DNA of 64,000 nt from Sulfuriflexus sp. Lineage in GTDB: Bacteria > Pseudomonadota > Gammaproteobacteria > AKS1. A program made the translations under genes and the position numbers. Positions 52,253 to 62,599 of the stretch are shown here, piece by piece. The DNA lies in assembly GCA_023134145.1 (NCBI GenBank), contig JAGLUW010000010.1:186001-250000 (forward strand). The letters run 5' to 3'. The stretch's first letter is position 1, and every line of letters begins with the position of its first letter. The notes under the pieces were generated by a model that was not told where the DNA came from, ran no database searches, and worked only from the letters and a program-made list of their open reading frames with translations.

Positions 52253-54502
52253 TTATCTCATTTTTACAGTGAATAGTGATACGCCATTTTGAAGAGCGCT
52301 GGCGGCATTTTTTAGCGTGTCGATGGAAAGAGTGGATTGTCTTAGTGACTCAACCGTTTGCTGGGTTGCATCATTCAATTGCACCATGCCATCAGATATT
52401 TGTTGCGCACCGTGAGACTGTGATTGCATACCTTCGTTAACAGCCTCGAAACGAGGTGTGAGTGTTTGAACTTGTTCAATAATATGAGCAAGCTTTCCAC
52501 CAATATCACGCACTTCATCAACCCCACGGGTGACTTCTTCTGAGAATTTATCCATTCCCATTACGCCGGCAGAAACAGCCGATTGCATCTCTTTCACCAT
52601 TTGCTCGATATCCCACGTGGCAACGGCAGTTTGATCGGCAAGGCGACGTATTTCAGTTGCGACCACAGCAAAACCCAATCCATACTCACCGGCTTTCTCT
52701 GCTTCAATGGCGGCATTCAGAGAGAGTAGGTTGGTTTGATCGGCCACCTTGGTAATGGTGGTGACAACCGTATTAATATTGGCTGCTTTTTCACTCAGTA
52801 CCGCGAGTTTGGAAGTAATTGATGCGGTTGCATTATTCATCTGCATCATGGTGTTTTCCATATTGACGAGTGCTTCTTGCCCATCATTCGCTGAGTCAGT
52901 GGTTTTTTCTGCAACATCAGCAACTTCATGCATGGTTGATGCTAACTCACGTGTCGTTGCCGATATTTGTGTTGCTGTTGCCATGATTTGATTGGTTGCC
53001 GCGGCTTGTTCAGTCACCGTGGCTTCTTGTTCTTTAGCCGTAGCTGCAATTTCGGTAGTAGAGCTTGTGACTTGAATGCCGGATTGTTGTACTTGAGAAA
53101 CTAATTTATTAAGGCTGTCGATCATCGACTGAATACCCGATGCGAGTTGATCGATACCTTCTTCACCATCGAAGTTTATTAATTGGCCAGTTAAATCACC
53201 ATTAGCTGCCTGGGATACAACATCGTTAATGAGTTGTATCTTTTCTTTGAGTTGACTAGTGCTGGTGACTTGTTGCTCAGCTATTTCTGCTAACGTATCT
53301 GTCATGATCGCGAGGGTTTTTTCTACTCGTTCTATTTCATCGTCAGATGATTCAAGCTTAATGTTGTTATCAGCATCTCCGGACATAATTGCCATCACGT
53401 CATTTATTCTTACGATGCCATTATCAACAGCAGTTGTCATCGGTTTAATGATTTGTGTTGTTAGTAACCAGATCATGATGACAATAGCCGCAATAGCAAT
53501 AATGAGTAATGTAACAACAACAACAATGGTGTTACCTGTATTAGAAGATAATCCTTCTGCATATTCATTACTTTGATTGCGAGTTTCTTTTACCAGTACA
53601 TCAAGATTAATATTAATCATATTAACCAAATCGCCAATTTCAGTTTTTATTAACCAAGCATCTTGACGCCATTCATCACTAAGGTGTTTGTCTCTAACAT
53701 TAGACAGGTGCTCTCTAAAGAGAAGAGAACTTTCTTTTATAATCAAGAAAGAATCTTCTTGCTCGAAAGTTAATTTGTCGCTAAACCCATCGTTTACTCT
53801 GTTAAGTACTACTGCAAAATACTCTAGTTGGTCGTCAAGTATAAGAAGGTTGGTTTTTGAACGGAAGCCAAGGAATGCGCGCATTTCACTCATTACCCGT
53901 GACCAGGTGTAGCGCAAATCTTGCATAGAATTTAGAATTTCTATTCTAGGATTATCTTCGTATTCGTCGATTTCAGAGTTAAAAGCCAGTTCAATGTTGG
54001 AGAGAAGTTTTTGGCTCAATGGATTAATGTATTTTGCAGAATAACTCGCAGCCGGGTAATTTTTTTCAAAGCTTTCAGTGACGCTGAAAATTTTGTCTTG
54101 TGATTCTATTAATTTTTTTACACTTTTTTGAATTTCGGTAATCGCTTTAATTGAAACTGGGTTTGTTGTGATTTGTGAATTCCCCGACAGGGCAGTCAGA
54201 TATATTTCAGAAATACGGATTTGCTCTAAATAGCTTTCTTTGCGTTGCTCATCCTTGCTGAGCATATAGAAACCGAGTTCAGTGATTGCTTTTTGTAGAT
54301 CTTTCGATAGTTTTAGTGAGGTAATGGTCGCGGGCTGAAGATCATTTGTTAGCGTTTTTATTTGGCTTTGCGCTTGTAGTAAGTTAATAAGCACGACAAT
54401 GACGACAATACCCATAATGCCTAATAGGGTGGCAAAACCGGCATACATTTTCTTCTTTGTAGACAAGCTGAGAAGATTTTTAAATTGTTTGATTATATTC
54501 AT
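52253..54502 (-). CDS. wspA: WspA-like methyl-accepting receptor with helical periplasmic domain
   Basis: A 749-residue receptor: TM1 ([20 protein letters not shown]) at about 20-40, a long mostly helical periplasmic region of about 270 residues with no Cache signature, TM2 ([20 protein letters not shown]), HAMP and a second coiled segment, then the signalling domain with the hairpin tip [23 protein letters not shown]. The signalling domain matches WspA closely, including [20 protein letters not shown] and [14 protein letters not shown]. It is 3 nt downstream of another receptor gene with a nearly identical C-terminal half. The periplasmic domain is longer than in Pseudomonas WspA, so the signal may differ. 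Confidence 0.92.
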   Translation of the reverse strand: MNIIKQFKNLLSLSTKKKMYAGFATLLGIMGIVVIVVLINLLQAQSQIKTLTNDLQPATITSLKLSKDLQKAITELGFYMLSKDEQRKESYLEQIRISEIYLTALSGNSQITTNPVSIKAITEIQKSVKKLIESQDKIFSVTESFEKNYPAASYSAKYINPLSQKLLSNIELAFNSEIDEYEDNPRIEILNSMQDLRYTWSRVMSEMRAFLGFRSKTNLLILDDQLEYFAVVLNRVNDGFSDKLTFEQEDSFLIIKESSLLFREHLSNVRDKHLSDEWRQDAWLIKTEIGDLVNMININLDVLVKETRNQSNEYAEGLSSNTGNTIVVVVTLLIIAIAAIVIMIWLLTTQIIKPMTTAVDNGIVRINDVMAIMSGDADNNIKLESSDDEIERVEKTLAIMTDTLAEIAEQQVTSTSQLKEKIQLINDVVSQAANGDLTGQLINFDGEEGIDQLASGIQSMIDSLNKLVSQVQQSGIQVTSSTTEIAATAKEQEATVTEQAAATNQIMATATQISATTRELASTMHEVADVAEKTTDSANDGQEALVNMENTMMQMNNATASITSKLAVLSEKAANINTVVTTITKVADQTNLLSLNAAIEAEKAGEYGLGFAVVATEIRRLADQTAVATWDIEQMVKEMQSAVSAGVMGMDKFSEEVTRGVDEVRDIGGKLAHIIEQVQTLTPRFEAVNEGMQSQSHGAQQISDGMVQLNDATQQTVESLRQSTLSIDTLKNAASALQNGVSLFTVKMR
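52381..53034 (-). repeat. Signalling-domain repeat, copy 2 (in wspA)
   Basis: A 654-bp stretch of the receptor signalling domain that matches 54628-55281 at a constant offset of 2247 bp. By eye I count about seven single-base differences. High similarity, though weaker at the ends, extends for another hundred bases past 53034. Confidence 0.9.
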
Positions 54503-54505
54503 GTG

Positions 54506-56575
54506 TTATTTGACCCTAAATTTTGACGCGCTTTCTTGTAAGGTAGATGCAGCACCTTTTAGTGAATCGATAGATATGTTGGATTGCCGTAGTGAGTCAA
54601 CCGTTTGTTGGGTTGAATCATTCAATTGCACCATGCCATCAGATATTTGTTGCGCACCGTGAGACTGTGATTGCATACCTTCGTTAACAGCCTCGAAACG
54701 AGGTGTGAGTGTTTGAACTTGTTCAATAATATGAGCAAGCTTTCCGCCAATATCACGCACTTCATCAACCCCACGGGTAACTTCTTCTGAGAATTTATCC
54801 ATTCCCATTACGCCGGCAGAAACAGCCGATTGCATCTCTTTCACCATTTGCTCGATATCCCACGTGGCAACGGCAGTTTGATCGGCAAGGCGACGTATTT
54901 CAGTTGCGACCACAGCAAAACCCAATCCATACTCACCGGCTTTCTCGGCTTCAATGGCGGCATTCAGAGAGAGTAGGTTAGTTTGATCGGCCACCTTGGT
55001 AATGGTGGTGACAACCGTATTAATATTGGCTGCTTTTTCACTCAGTACCGCGAGTTTGGAAGTAATCGATGCGGTTGCATTGTTCATCTGCATCATGGTG
55101 TTTTCCATATTGACGAGTGCTTCTTGCCCATCATTCGCTGAGTCAGTGGTTTTTTCTGCAACATCAGCAACTTCATGCATGGTTGATGCTAACTCATGTG
55201 TCGTTGCCGATATTTGTGTTGCTGTTGCCATGATTTGATTGGTTGCCGCGGCTTGTTCAGTCACCGTGGCTTCTTGTTCTTTTGCGGAGGAAGAAATCTC
55301 GGTAATTGAACTGGTCACTTGAATGCCGGATTGTTGTACTTGAGAAACTAATTTATTAAGGCTGTCGATCATCGACTGAATACCCGATGCGAGTTGGTCT
55401 ATACCTTGAGTACCAGAAAAACTCATAACCTCGGCATTGAGATCGCCAGCACCTACCTTTTGTACTGTGTCATGTAGTAATTCAATTTTTTCTTCAAGAT
55501 CTTCTTTGCTGATCTTTTCATTGTAAAGCCTATCGACCACTTCATCAGCCATCTTATTGAATGCAGTGCCTAGTTCACCTATTTCATCATCATGCTGCAC
55601 ATTCGTTCTGGCCATGGTGTCACCAGCGTGCATTTTATGCACCGTATCAAGCAGTGCATTGAGCGGCTTGAATGAATAAAATATGTAATACGATAAAACC
55701 ACGACGCAAAGAATGATGACGATGCTGACACAGATATAGACTAGCCACTGTGTATTTCTTTCAGAAAGGTAACTTTCAGTTATATCTCGTGCTGTAACAA
55801 GGTGAGAAATAGGTTTGTTAGTTTTATCAGTGACGGCTTGGATGGCGACTGAGTAATATTGTTTATCGACTTTGTAACGAGATACCGAGGTTTCACCAAG
55901 TGCTGGCAATGTCGGCGATAATTTTTCATATAGTTCTGAATGAGTACTGTGTAATAGTTTTCCATCGGCAGAGGCAATGAAAGCGTCAAGTTTATTTTCA
56001 TCTGCGAAAGTTTTTATTGCGGTCTGAATACCTTGAATAAATACGCTGGTGCCAACAAATTCACCGTTAGAAAAAAGCGGGAGGGCAACGACACTCTTTA
56101 ATGTACCATTTTTGCTTATTTGAATATCTTTACGTTGTTTCTTTTCAGCTAATGTTTTTTGTACAATAGGCAACTGACTCTTTCCGCTACTATCATTAGA
56201 GCAATATATAATTTTTCCTGTTTCATCAGTTATTTGTAGATGCTGAAGAATGTTTGCCGCTTGTAGACGAACTAATGTCTGTTCAGCATATTCTTCGGTG
56301 CGCTCATCGTCACCTTCTGCCAAGGCACGTGGGATTCGTTGTTGCCTACGTAGACTATTAACACCAACCTGAAGTTTGTTGAATTGAGAATTAATGATTC
56401 GTTGCCATAAGATATCTTGGCTGGTGATTTTTTCATTGTTAAAGCGATTTTCTGTCGCGGCGGAAGAAATTTTGTTTGCGATCCCCATTGCAACGGCAAT
56501 CATCAACATGCCTAGTAGTGCGATAGCGGCAAACTTATAACGGAGAGGTAATTTATTAAGTGACTGTATTTTCAA
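54506..56575 (-). CDS. Second WspA-like methyl-accepting receptor, Cache-type sensor
   Basis: A 689-residue receptor and the first gene of the Wsp operon. TM1 ([19 protein letters not shown]) at about 13-32, a periplasmic Cache-like domain ([49 protein letters not shown]) to about 275, TM2 ([20 protein letters not shown]), HAMP and the WspA-type signalling domain. Its last 250 or so residues are nearly the same as in the next receptor, while the sensor half is unrelated. The operon therefore feeds two different periplasmic inputs into one kinase. The gap upstream to mutS is 144 bp; no clear promoter was read there. Confidence 0.92.
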   Translation of the reverse strand: MKIQSLNKLPLRYKFAAIALLGMLMIAVAMGIANKISSAATENRFNNEKITSQDILWQRIINSQFNKLQVGVNSLRRQQRIPRALAEGDDERTEEYAEQTLVRLQAANILQHLQITDETGKIIYCSNDSSGKSQLPIVQKTLAEKKQRKDIQISKNGTLKSVVALPLFSNGEFVGTSVFIQGIQTAIKTFADENKLDAFIASADGKLLHSTHSELYEKLSPTLPALGETSVSRYKVDKQYYSVAIQAVTDKTNKPISHLVTARDITESYLSERNTQWLVYICVSIVIILCVVVLSYYIFYSFKPLNALLDTVHKMHAGDTMARTNVQHDDEIGELGTAFNKMADEVVDRLYNEKISKEDLEEKIELLHDTVQKVGAGDLNAEVMSFSGTQGIDQLASGIQSMIDSLNKLVSQVQQSGIQVTSSITEISSSAKEQEATVTEQAAATNQIMATATQISATTHELASTMHEVADVAEKTTDSANDGQEALVNMENTMMQMNNATASITSKLAVLSEKAANINTVVTTITKVADQTNLLSLNAAIEAEKAGEYGLGFAVVATEIRRLADQTAVATWDIEQMVKEMQSAVSAGVMGMDKFSEEVTRGVDEVRDIGGKLAHIIEQVQTLTPRFEAVNEGMQSQSHGAQQISDGMVQLNDSTQQTVDSLRQSNISIDSLKGAASTLQESASKFRVK
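54628..55281 (-). repeat. Signalling-domain repeat, copy 1 (in the Cache receptor)
   Basis: Partner of 52381-53034 with about seven differences over 654 bp, mostly synonymous. The two genes' sensor halves are unrelated, so the shared block reflects recent duplication with domain swapping or ongoing gene conversion. Confidence 0.9.
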
Positions 56576-56719
56576 AATATACCCTTTTCTTCACGTATGG
56601 AAGTGAGGCCAAATTGGCATTCACTTTTTGTATCGGCAAGAAGGGGTATAAACTTAAGGGGAATTAGGTAAGATTTAGTAATAAAACTAGATAGATAGTG
56701 CCGTTATTGCAGGTAAAGG

Positions 56720-59293
56720 TTAATTTTCTTTTTTACTGAGTAACGACTTTAGATGATATAGCGCTTCTAGGGCTTGTTTAGGGCTGAGTTCGTCAGGATT
56801 TATGTCAGTAAGCTCTTGTTCTAATTTGTTTTTTTCTATTTTCTGCGGGGTATTATGCTTAATCGTAGGCGTATTTTCTAAGCGCTGTAGATGTTCTTGA
56901 GCTGCGTTGAGTACGTCGGCTGGTAAACCAGCCAATGCGGCGACTTGTAGACCATAGCTTTGGCTCGCCGCACCCTCATGAATTTCATGTAAGAAAACAA
57001 TACCTTGCGCATGTTCAGCGGCAGAAAAATGGATGTTCGTCATGCCGGAATGTTGCTCAGCGAGCTCGGTTAGCTCAAAGTAATGGGTAGCAAACAGGGT
57101 ATAGGGGCCATCATTAGCTGCGAGGCGCTCAGCACAAGCCCAAGCCAGCGCTAACCCATCGTAAGTACTTGTTCCTCTTCCAATTTCATCCATTAACACG
57201 AGGCTATGGGCTGTTGCATTATGGAGTATATTGGCCGTTTCGGTCATTTCGACCATAAAGGTAGAACGGCCACCCGCGAGATCGTCTGAGGCGCCTATAC
57301 GGGTAAAAATGCGGTCAATTGTGCCTATCTTCGCCGAAGTGGCTGGGATATGGCTACCTATGTGGGCAAGTATCAAGATCAGGGCCAACTGGCGCATATA
57401 GGTGGATTTACCGCCCATATTGGGGCCAGTAATGATCAAACTGCGCCGCTGTCGATCCAGCAGTAGATCGTTGGCGATGAAATTGTCATCAATTGCTCGT
57501 TCCACAACAATATGCCGACCACCGCGAATATCAATTTGATCATCACTGGTGAGTTCAGCGGCACAGAAGTTTAGGTTATCGGCACGCTCGGCAAGATTTT
57601 GTAGCACGTCTAGGGTGGCGACAGAGTGAACGGTTGTTTGTAGGGTTTCGAGTTCTTCAGCAATGCGATCTAATAATTTGGCATAAAGCATTTTCTCGCG
57701 TGCCAGTGATCGTTCACGACTACTGAGCACTTCATCTTCAAAGGCCTTTAATTCTGGGATGATATAACGCTCACTTGCCTTGAGCGTTTGGCGACGCTGG
57801 TAATCGGCAGGTACTTTGTCGGCATGGCCGCGACCCAATTCAATAAAATAACCGTGCACACGGTTGTAACCGACTTTGAGTGTGGCAATGCCGGTGCGCT
57901 TTTGTTCGCGTGCTTCAAGATCTAATAGATATTGTTCGGCGTCGTCACGGATATGGCGTAGCGCATCAAGTTCTTTGTCGTAACCATCACACAACACACC
58001 ACCATCACGTAAAACAACGGGCGGTGTTTCAACAATGGCCTTGCTGAGTAATTTTTGGCAAGCGGTGTGTGGATTAATATCAGCGTGAATTTCTTTTAAT
58101 AAACCAGAGGTACTGGCAAGGCTTTTTTTCAATGCAGGCAGTAAACCTAAACTATCTCGTAAAATAGAAAGGTCACGAGGTCGTGCTGTGCGTAATGCAA
58201 TACGCGCAAGAATACGTTGGCAATCACCAAAGCCGCGTAAGGTATCAGCAAAATCACTATAACTAGTGTTATTACGCAAAGTACTTACGGCAGAGTAACG
58301 TTGATTTAAAATATCATGATCGCGCAGTGGACGGTTCAACCAACTTTGCATTAAGCGGCTACCCATTGCCGTTGCGGTTTTATCCATTAAATCACGTAGT
58401 GTATGTTCTTCACCGCCTGAAAGATTGGTATCAATTTCAAGATTACGTCGCGTGGTGGCATCAAGCAGAATACTGTCGTGCAGTGATTCAGTTTGTAGCG
58501 CACGAATATGCGGTAACTGAGTACGTTGTGTATTACGCACGTATTGAAGTAACGCGCCGGCAGCACAAATGCCGAGTTTAAGCTCTTCGCAACCGAAGCC
58601 ATGTAAATCATTGGTTGAAAATTGTTCGCATAATTGACGGTGCGCCGTGCTGTATTCAAAATACCAAGGGGCCAGAGGTTGATGTGATTGATGTATTTGT
58701 AGTGATGATGCGGTATCTAATGTTGAAGTGTTTTCTTCTATTAATACTTCAGCCGCTTGCAAGCGTTGTAACTCACTTGCTAATTCGGTTTCGTTTGCAA
58801 GTTCGCTGATACAAAAACGACCACTGCTCATATCGAGTGAAGCGAGACCGAAGCATTGCTTGTCACCTTTACCTTGGCGATGCACAGCAACCAGTAAAAT
58901 ATTTTGTCGGTCATCAAGTAAAGCTGCTTCGGTAACCGTACCCGGTGTAATAATCCGCATAACTTTACGTTCAACGGGGCCTTTGCTAGTTGCGGGATCG
59001 CCAATTTGCTCACAAATCGCGATGGACTCACCGAGTTTAACTAAACGAGCCAGATAATTGTCGGCAGCGTGGTACGGCACGCCCGCCATAGGAATAGGAT
59101 CACCATTGGCTTTGCCACGGTGGGTCAGCGTGATATCGAGTAATTGCGAGGCGCGTTGAGCGTCGCTGAAAAATAACTCGTAAAAATCACCCATACGATA
59201 GAACAGCAAAGTATCAGGATGTTCTGCTTTAATGGCCAAATATTGGCGCATCATTGGCGTGTGAGTTTCAAATTGTGGTGGTGATTTGCTCAT
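56720..59293 (-). CDS. mutS: DNA mismatch repair protein MutS
   Basis: MutS recognises mismatches and small loops and starts MutL-dependent repair. The 857 residues (E. coli: 853) have the mismatch-binding motif MGDFYELFF near residue 38 (Phe-x-Glu), the connector, lever and clamp domains, and the ABC-type ATPase with [15 protein letters not shown] (Walker A), [16 protein letters not shown] and [11 protein letters not shown]. The C-terminal tail has an oligomerisation-type end. It is divergent from pncC and upstream of the Wsp operon on the same strand. Confidence 0.98.
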   Translation of the reverse strand: MSKSPPQFETHTPMMRQYLAIKAEHPDTLLFYRMGDFYELFFSDAQRASQLLDITLTHRGKANGDPIPMAGVPYHAADNYLARLVKLGESIAICEQIGDPATSKGPVERKVMRIITPGTVTEAALLDDRQNILLVAVHRQGKGDKQCFGLASLDMSSGRFCISELANETELASELQRLQAAEVLIEENTSTLDTASSLQIHQSHQPLAPWYFEYSTAHRQLCEQFSTNDLHGFGCEELKLGICAAGALLQYVRNTQRTQLPHIRALQTESLHDSILLDATTRRNLEIDTNLSGGEEHTLRDLMDKTATAMGSRLMQSWLNRPLRDHDILNQRYSAVSTLRNNTSYSDFADTLRGFGDCQRILARIALRTARPRDLSILRDSLGLLPALKKSLASTSGLLKEIHADINPHTACQKLLSKAIVETPPVVLRDGGVLCDGYDKELDALRHIRDDAEQYLLDLEAREQKRTGIATLKVGYNRVHGYFIELGRGHADKVPADYQRRQTLKASERYIIPELKAFEDEVLSSRERSLAREKMLYAKLLDRIAEELETLQTTVHSVATLDVLQNLAERADNLNFCAAELTSDDQIDIRGGRHIVVERAIDDNFIANDLLLDRQRRSLIITGPNMGGKSTYMRQLALILILAHIGSHIPATSAKIGTIDRIFTRIGASDDLAGGRSTFMVEMTETANILHNATAHSLVLMDEIGRGTSTYDGLALAWACAERLAANDGPYTLFATHYFELTELAEQHSGMTNIHFSAAEHAQGIVFLHEIHEGAASQSYGLQVAALAGLPADVLNAAQEHLQRLENTPTIKHNTPQKIEKNKLEQELTDINPDELSPKQALEALYHLKSLLSKKEN

Positions 59294-59366
59294 GCGTTAT
59301 CGTTTTTTTGTTCACCGTAGTATCAATCATCTGCATTTATCTATCCAGTATGCGATACTATTTATT

Positions 59367-59873
59367 ATGGATAAGGAATTGTACCAACTTGCAGAGCAAG
59401 TCGCTGCGAAATTAGTCGAAACCGGTGATCGGTTGGGAACGGCTGAGTCTTGTACAGGTGGCTGGGTTGCTAAGTGCCTGACAGACATACCCGGAAGCTC
59501 GGGCTGGTTTGAGCGTGGTTATGTCGTTTATAACGGACTAGCTAAGCAGCAAATGCTCGGTGTACCCGCGGCGACTATTGAAGAGAATGGCGAAGTCAGT
59601 GAGGCGGTGGTTCGTTCTTTAGCAGAAGGCGTACTTGCTAATAGTAATGCCAGTATCAGTTTATCGATCAGTGGTATTGCTGGCCCAGGTGGTGGCTCAG
59701 CTGAAAAGCCAGTCGGTACAGTTTGGTTTGCCTGGTCGCATGCCGATAAAGTTGCGGGTGTTGTACGTGGTGTAAAAACAACTGCTGAGACGCAATGTTT
59801 CAGTGGTGATCGTGAGGCAGTTCGTAGGCAGGCAGTGATACATGTAATGCAAGGTGTATTAAATATTTTATAA
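59367..59873 (+). CDS. pncC: Nicotinamide-nucleotide amidohydrolase (CinA C-terminal domain)
   Basis: PncC deamidates NMN to nicotinic acid mononucleotide in the pyridine-nucleotide cycle. The 168 residues are the stand-alone CinA C-terminal domain: GTAESCTGGWVAKCLTDIPGSS with the catalytic Ser, GVVRGV and SISGIAGPGGGSAEKPVGTVW. The ATG at 59367 gives the normal single-domain length; the longer frame from 59286 overlaps the mutS start and adds residues unlike the family. A gene of this type between mutS and recA is the usual gammaproteobacterial order. Confidence 0.95.
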   Translation: MDKELYQLAEQVAAKLVETGDRLGTAESCTGGWVAKCLTDIPGSSGWFERGYVVYNGLAKQQMLGVPAATIEENGEVSEAVVRSLAEGVLANSNASISLSISGIAGPGGGSAEKPVGTVWFAWSHADKVAGVVRGVKTTAETQCFSGDREAVRRQAVIHVMQGVLNIL

Positions 59874-60758
59874 AAATGCCCAACCCGCAAAGGGTTCAAT
59901 TTCATCTCTATTCATTAAGATCAATTGATAAGCATTCGGGTTTAAAGAATGATCAATTGTCGTATCAACTGAAAGTCTATGCAAACTATAACCAACCAGC
60001 GCGCGACGAATATCTAATTCAATGACATCATTTTTTACATCATAATCAATTAACAAACTACACCGTTTTGCTTTTGATAATTTTGGATGCGGTGAGAGTT
60101 TCACTGTAATCGCTTCGGTCCAATCATCGTCATACATTGGACTGGATTCTGCTGCGACATCAAGTAATTCAGATTCAATAAAGCGCGATAAAACAAAATC
60201 ACGAAATTCATAACTGTGTTGACAGTACGCACGTACATGCCAGCGCAAACCTGTGTTTACTAATGCATGGGGCTCAATCAATCTATCTTGAATATCTTCG
60301 CGTTCAGAAAGTGATTTATAGCTTGCGCGTAATTGCTTGCCTTGTTTCAGCGCGCGCACAATCGGTGCGAGTACTTCTTTACTGGGGAGACGTATCGGCA
60401 AGGGCAGGGACTCGACAGGGATACTATATATAGCAAGCTCTTCAATAGGTTCGGCGACCACGGCCAAATTATTGGCAATCATTGGTAAAACGACATTTGG
60501 CGATAGATCGGCAAACATAGCCTGAAAATTGTCAGTAGGAACGAATCCAAACACCTGATGACGGTAAATAAGGTTATCTGGTGCCAGTTCACTGTACAGC
60601 TTGAGGTCTTTGGTCGCAGCGGGATCGGAGATGCCAAAGCTCTTGGCAACGTCACTGCGTGTTACCACACCGGTATAAAACGCCATAATTTCAATGTATT
60701 GCAGGCGTTGACGGGTGTTTCGTTTGATATCTGATGCTGTTTTAAATGTTGGACTCAT
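59868..60758 (-). CDS. WYL-domain transcriptional regulator, BrxR/CapW-like
   Basis: A 296-residue protein with a winged helix-turn-helix at about 15-75 (RLQYIEIMAFYTGVVTRSDVA, FGISDPAATKDLKLYSELAP), a central WYL domain (about 130-200, with IEPHALVNTGLRWHVRAYC and FRDFVLSRF) and a C-terminal extension. The layout and N-terminal sequence resemble the BrxR/CapW repressors found with BREX and CBASS defence systems. No defence genes are seen here; the neighbours are pncC (6-nt overlap at the 3' ends) and recA, with which it is divergent. WYL domains bind nucleic acid or nucleotides, so a link to DNA damage is possible. Confidence 0.8.
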   Translation of the reverse strand: MSPTFKTASDIKRNTRQRLQYIEIMAFYTGVVTRSDVAKSFGISDPAATKDLKLYSELAPDNLIYRHQVFGFVPTDNFQAMFADLSPNVVLPMIANNLAVVAEPIEELAIYSIPVESLPLPIRLPSKEVLAPIVRALKQGKQLRASYKSLSEREDIQDRLIEPHALVNTGLRWHVRAYCQHSYEFRDFVLSRFIESELLDVAAESSPMYDDDWTEAITVKLSPHPKLSKAKRCSLLIDYDVKNDVIELDIRRALVGYSLHRLSVDTTIDHSLNPNAYQLILMNRDEIEPFAGWAFL

Positions 60759-60817
60759 GATGCCACTTTATTGAAAAATAGGTACTGATACAAATTATAG
60801 GGCCACATCGAATAAAA

Positions 60818-60833
60818 TATACCACTAAGTATA
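60818..60833. promoter_or_regulatory. Small inverted repeat in the WYL-recA gap
   Basis: TATAC (60818-60822) and GTATA (60829-60833) form a 16-bp dyad with a 6-nt centre, 60 nt upstream of the WYL gene and just upstream of the recA promoter. It is a candidate operator for the WYL regulator; the short arms in AT-rich DNA make chance likely. Confidence 0.25.
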
Positions 60834-60856
60834 AAATATGCACATGATAAAAAGTA

Positions 60857-60885
60857 TTGACATTGATTTGTGTATATCATATTCT
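60857..60885 (+). promoter_or_regulatory. Sigma-70 promoter of recA
   Basis: TTGACA (60857-60862), a perfect -35 box, is followed after exactly 17 nt by TATTCT (60880-60885; four of six -10 positions). A start about 7 nt on would give a leader of some 75 nt before the recA ATG at 60969. No canonical LexA box overlaps it. Confidence 0.65.
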
Positions 60886-60968
60886 CGTTTCATCAGCTGA
60901 TGTTGAGACAGTAAAACAGCACAGCAATACGTAAACATACTAATAACGAGACACACTGGAGAAGCACC

Positions 60969-62030
60969 ATGGCGAAAGAAGATCAAAAGAGCAAAGCACT
61001 TGCAGCTGCATTAGGGCAAATCGAGAAACAGTTTGGTAAAGGCTCGGTAATGCGCTTGGGTGAAGAAGGTATCAATAATGATATCGACGTTGTTTCAACA
61101 GGGTCAATTGGTTTGGATTTAGCGCTGGGCATAGGTGGCTTACCCAAAGGCCGTGTTATTGAAATCTACGGCCCTGAATCTTCAGGTAAAACGACCATGA
61201 CCTTGCATGTAATTGCTGAAGCGCAAAAAGCCGGTGGTACCTGTGCTTTTGTTGATGCCGAGCATGCCTTAGATCCTGCTTATGCTGAAAAACTCGGTGT
61301 GAATATTGATGATTTGCTGGTATCTCAGCCAGACACAGGTGAGCAGGCACTAGAAATTACCGATATGTTAGTTCGTTCAGGTGCGGTTGATGTTTTGGTT
61401 ATCGATTCAGTAGCCGCATTAACACCAAAGGCTGAAATTGAAGGCGATATGGGTGATTCACACATGGGGCTTCAAGCTCGTTTGATGTCACAGGCACTGC
61501 GTAAGCTCACCGCTAATATTAAACGTTCAAATACCATGGTGATCTTCATTAACCAACTGCGTATGAAGATTGGTGTGATGTTTGGTAACCCAGAAACAAC
61601 CACCGGTGGTAATGCACTGAAGTTCTATGCCTCGGTACGTTTGGATATTCGCCGTATTGGTGCGATTAAGAAAGGTGATGAAATCCTCGGTAATGAAACA
61701 CGCGTGAAAGTGGTCAAGAACAAAGTTGCGCCACCATTCAAACAAGTTATTTTCGATATTCTCTATGGTGAAGGTGTTTCTCATGAAGGTGAGTTGATTG
61801 ATATTGGCGTGAAAGAAGAAATCGTCGACAAAGCCGGTGCGTGGTATAGCTATAAAGGTGAGCGTATTGGTCAAGGTAAAGACAAGGTGCGTAATTTCCT
61901 TAAAGAGCATCCAGAAATTGCGGCAGATATTGAAGAGCAAATCCGTACTAAGTTACTGCCGAAAAAGGGCGCAGCGGAGAAGCCAGCCGAGGTTGATGCA
62001 GATGACGAGCCTGAAGAGGCAATTGCTTAA
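60969..62030 (+). CDS. recA: Recombinase A
   Basis: RecA forms filaments on single-stranded DNA for strand exchange and induces LexA cleavage. The 353 residues (E. coli: 353) have the N-terminal oligomerisation helix, [21 protein letters not shown], Walker [29 protein letters not shown] (Walker B and L1), [20 protein letters not shown] (L2), and an acidic C-terminal tail ([13 protein letters not shown]). A GGAGA ribosome site precedes the ATG. It is followed by a terminator hairpin and then recX. Confidence 0.99.
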   Translation: MAKEDQKSKALAAALGQIEKQFGKGSVMRLGEEGINNDIDVVSTGSIGLDLALGIGGLPKGRVIEIYGPESSGKTTMTLHVIAEAQKAGGTCAFVDAEHALDPAYAEKLGVNIDDLLVSQPDTGEQALEITDMLVRSGAVDVLVIDSVAALTPKAEIEGDMGDSHMGLQARLMSQALRKLTANIKRSNTMVIFINQLRMKIGVMFGNPETTTGGNALKFYASVRLDIRRIGAIKKGDEILGNETRVKVVKNKVAPPFKQVIFDILYGEGVSHEGELIDIGVKEEIVDKAGAWYSYKGERIGQGKDKVRNFLKEHPEIAADIEEQIRTKLLPKKGAAEKPAEVDADDEPEEAIA

Positions 62031-62043
62031 AAAATAAGCACAA

Positions 62044-62075
62044 AGGGGCGCGCAAGCGCCCCTATTGCTTTATGT
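62044..62075 (+). terminator. Terminator between recA and recX
   Basis: AGGGGCGC (62044-62051), loop GCAA, and GCGCCCCT (62056-62063) form a perfect 8-bp GC-rich stem followed by ATTGCTTTATG. It lies 13 nt after the recA stop. recX probably gets some readthrough from recA, as in E. coli. Confidence 0.75.
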
Positions 62076-62151
62076 GTCCGTCGAGAAAGGCTAAACTACG
62101 CCGCTGTTATTGAGTGGAATGTCAGACTGGCCTCATTTTGTTGTATAGCCT

Positions 62152-62595
62152 ATGTTAGCTAAAACATATCAGTCAGCCATGAACATGCTCGCCCGGCGCG
62201 AGCATTCTGTTTTTGAGCTGACTCGCAAGCTACAACAAAAAGACTTCCCTCACGAAATGGTTAACGAAGTAATCGAGCGTTTAGTCGCCGATAACTTACT
62301 GAGCGATGAACACTATGCAGAAGCTTATGTTCGTATACGCAGTGCACGTGGTTTTGGTTTACAGCGTATTCGCCTTGAAATGAAAGAACGTGGCGTTACT
62401 AGTGAGTTGATTAGTGATGCAATAGAACAAAGCGACGTTGATTGGTTCACATTAGCCAGCGACGTCAGAGATAAAAAGTTTGGTGAGCAAACTCCGCAAG
62501 AAGTTGCATTGCGTGCCAAACAAATAAAATTTTTGCAGTACCGAGGTTTTTCGCACGCACAAATAAATGCAGCAGTAACAGGTTTGGAAGATTAG
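62152..62595 (+). CDS. recX: RecA regulator RecX
   Basis: RecX binds RecA filaments and limits their growth. The 147 residues show the three-helix repeats of the family: [55 protein letters not shown] and [19 protein letters not shown]-like sequence at the end (here [16 protein letters not shown]). It lies 121 nt after recA, beyond a terminator hairpin, and 4 nt upstream of alaS. Confidence 0.95.
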   Translation: MLAKTYQSAMNMLARREHSVFELTRKLQQKDFPHEMVNEVIERLVADNLLSDEHYAEAYVRIRSARGFGLQRIRLEMKERGVTSELISDAIEQSDVDWFTLASDVRDKKFGEQTPQEVALRAKQIKFLQYRGFSHAQINAAVTGLED

Positions 62596-62599
62596 CACT

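Noticed and set aside
60898-60912. Possible LexA box CTGATGTTGAGACAG upstream of recA
   Set aside because: The outer bases fit CTG...CAG but the spacing is 9 rather than 10 and the AT-rich core is absent, so it does not match the SOS box.
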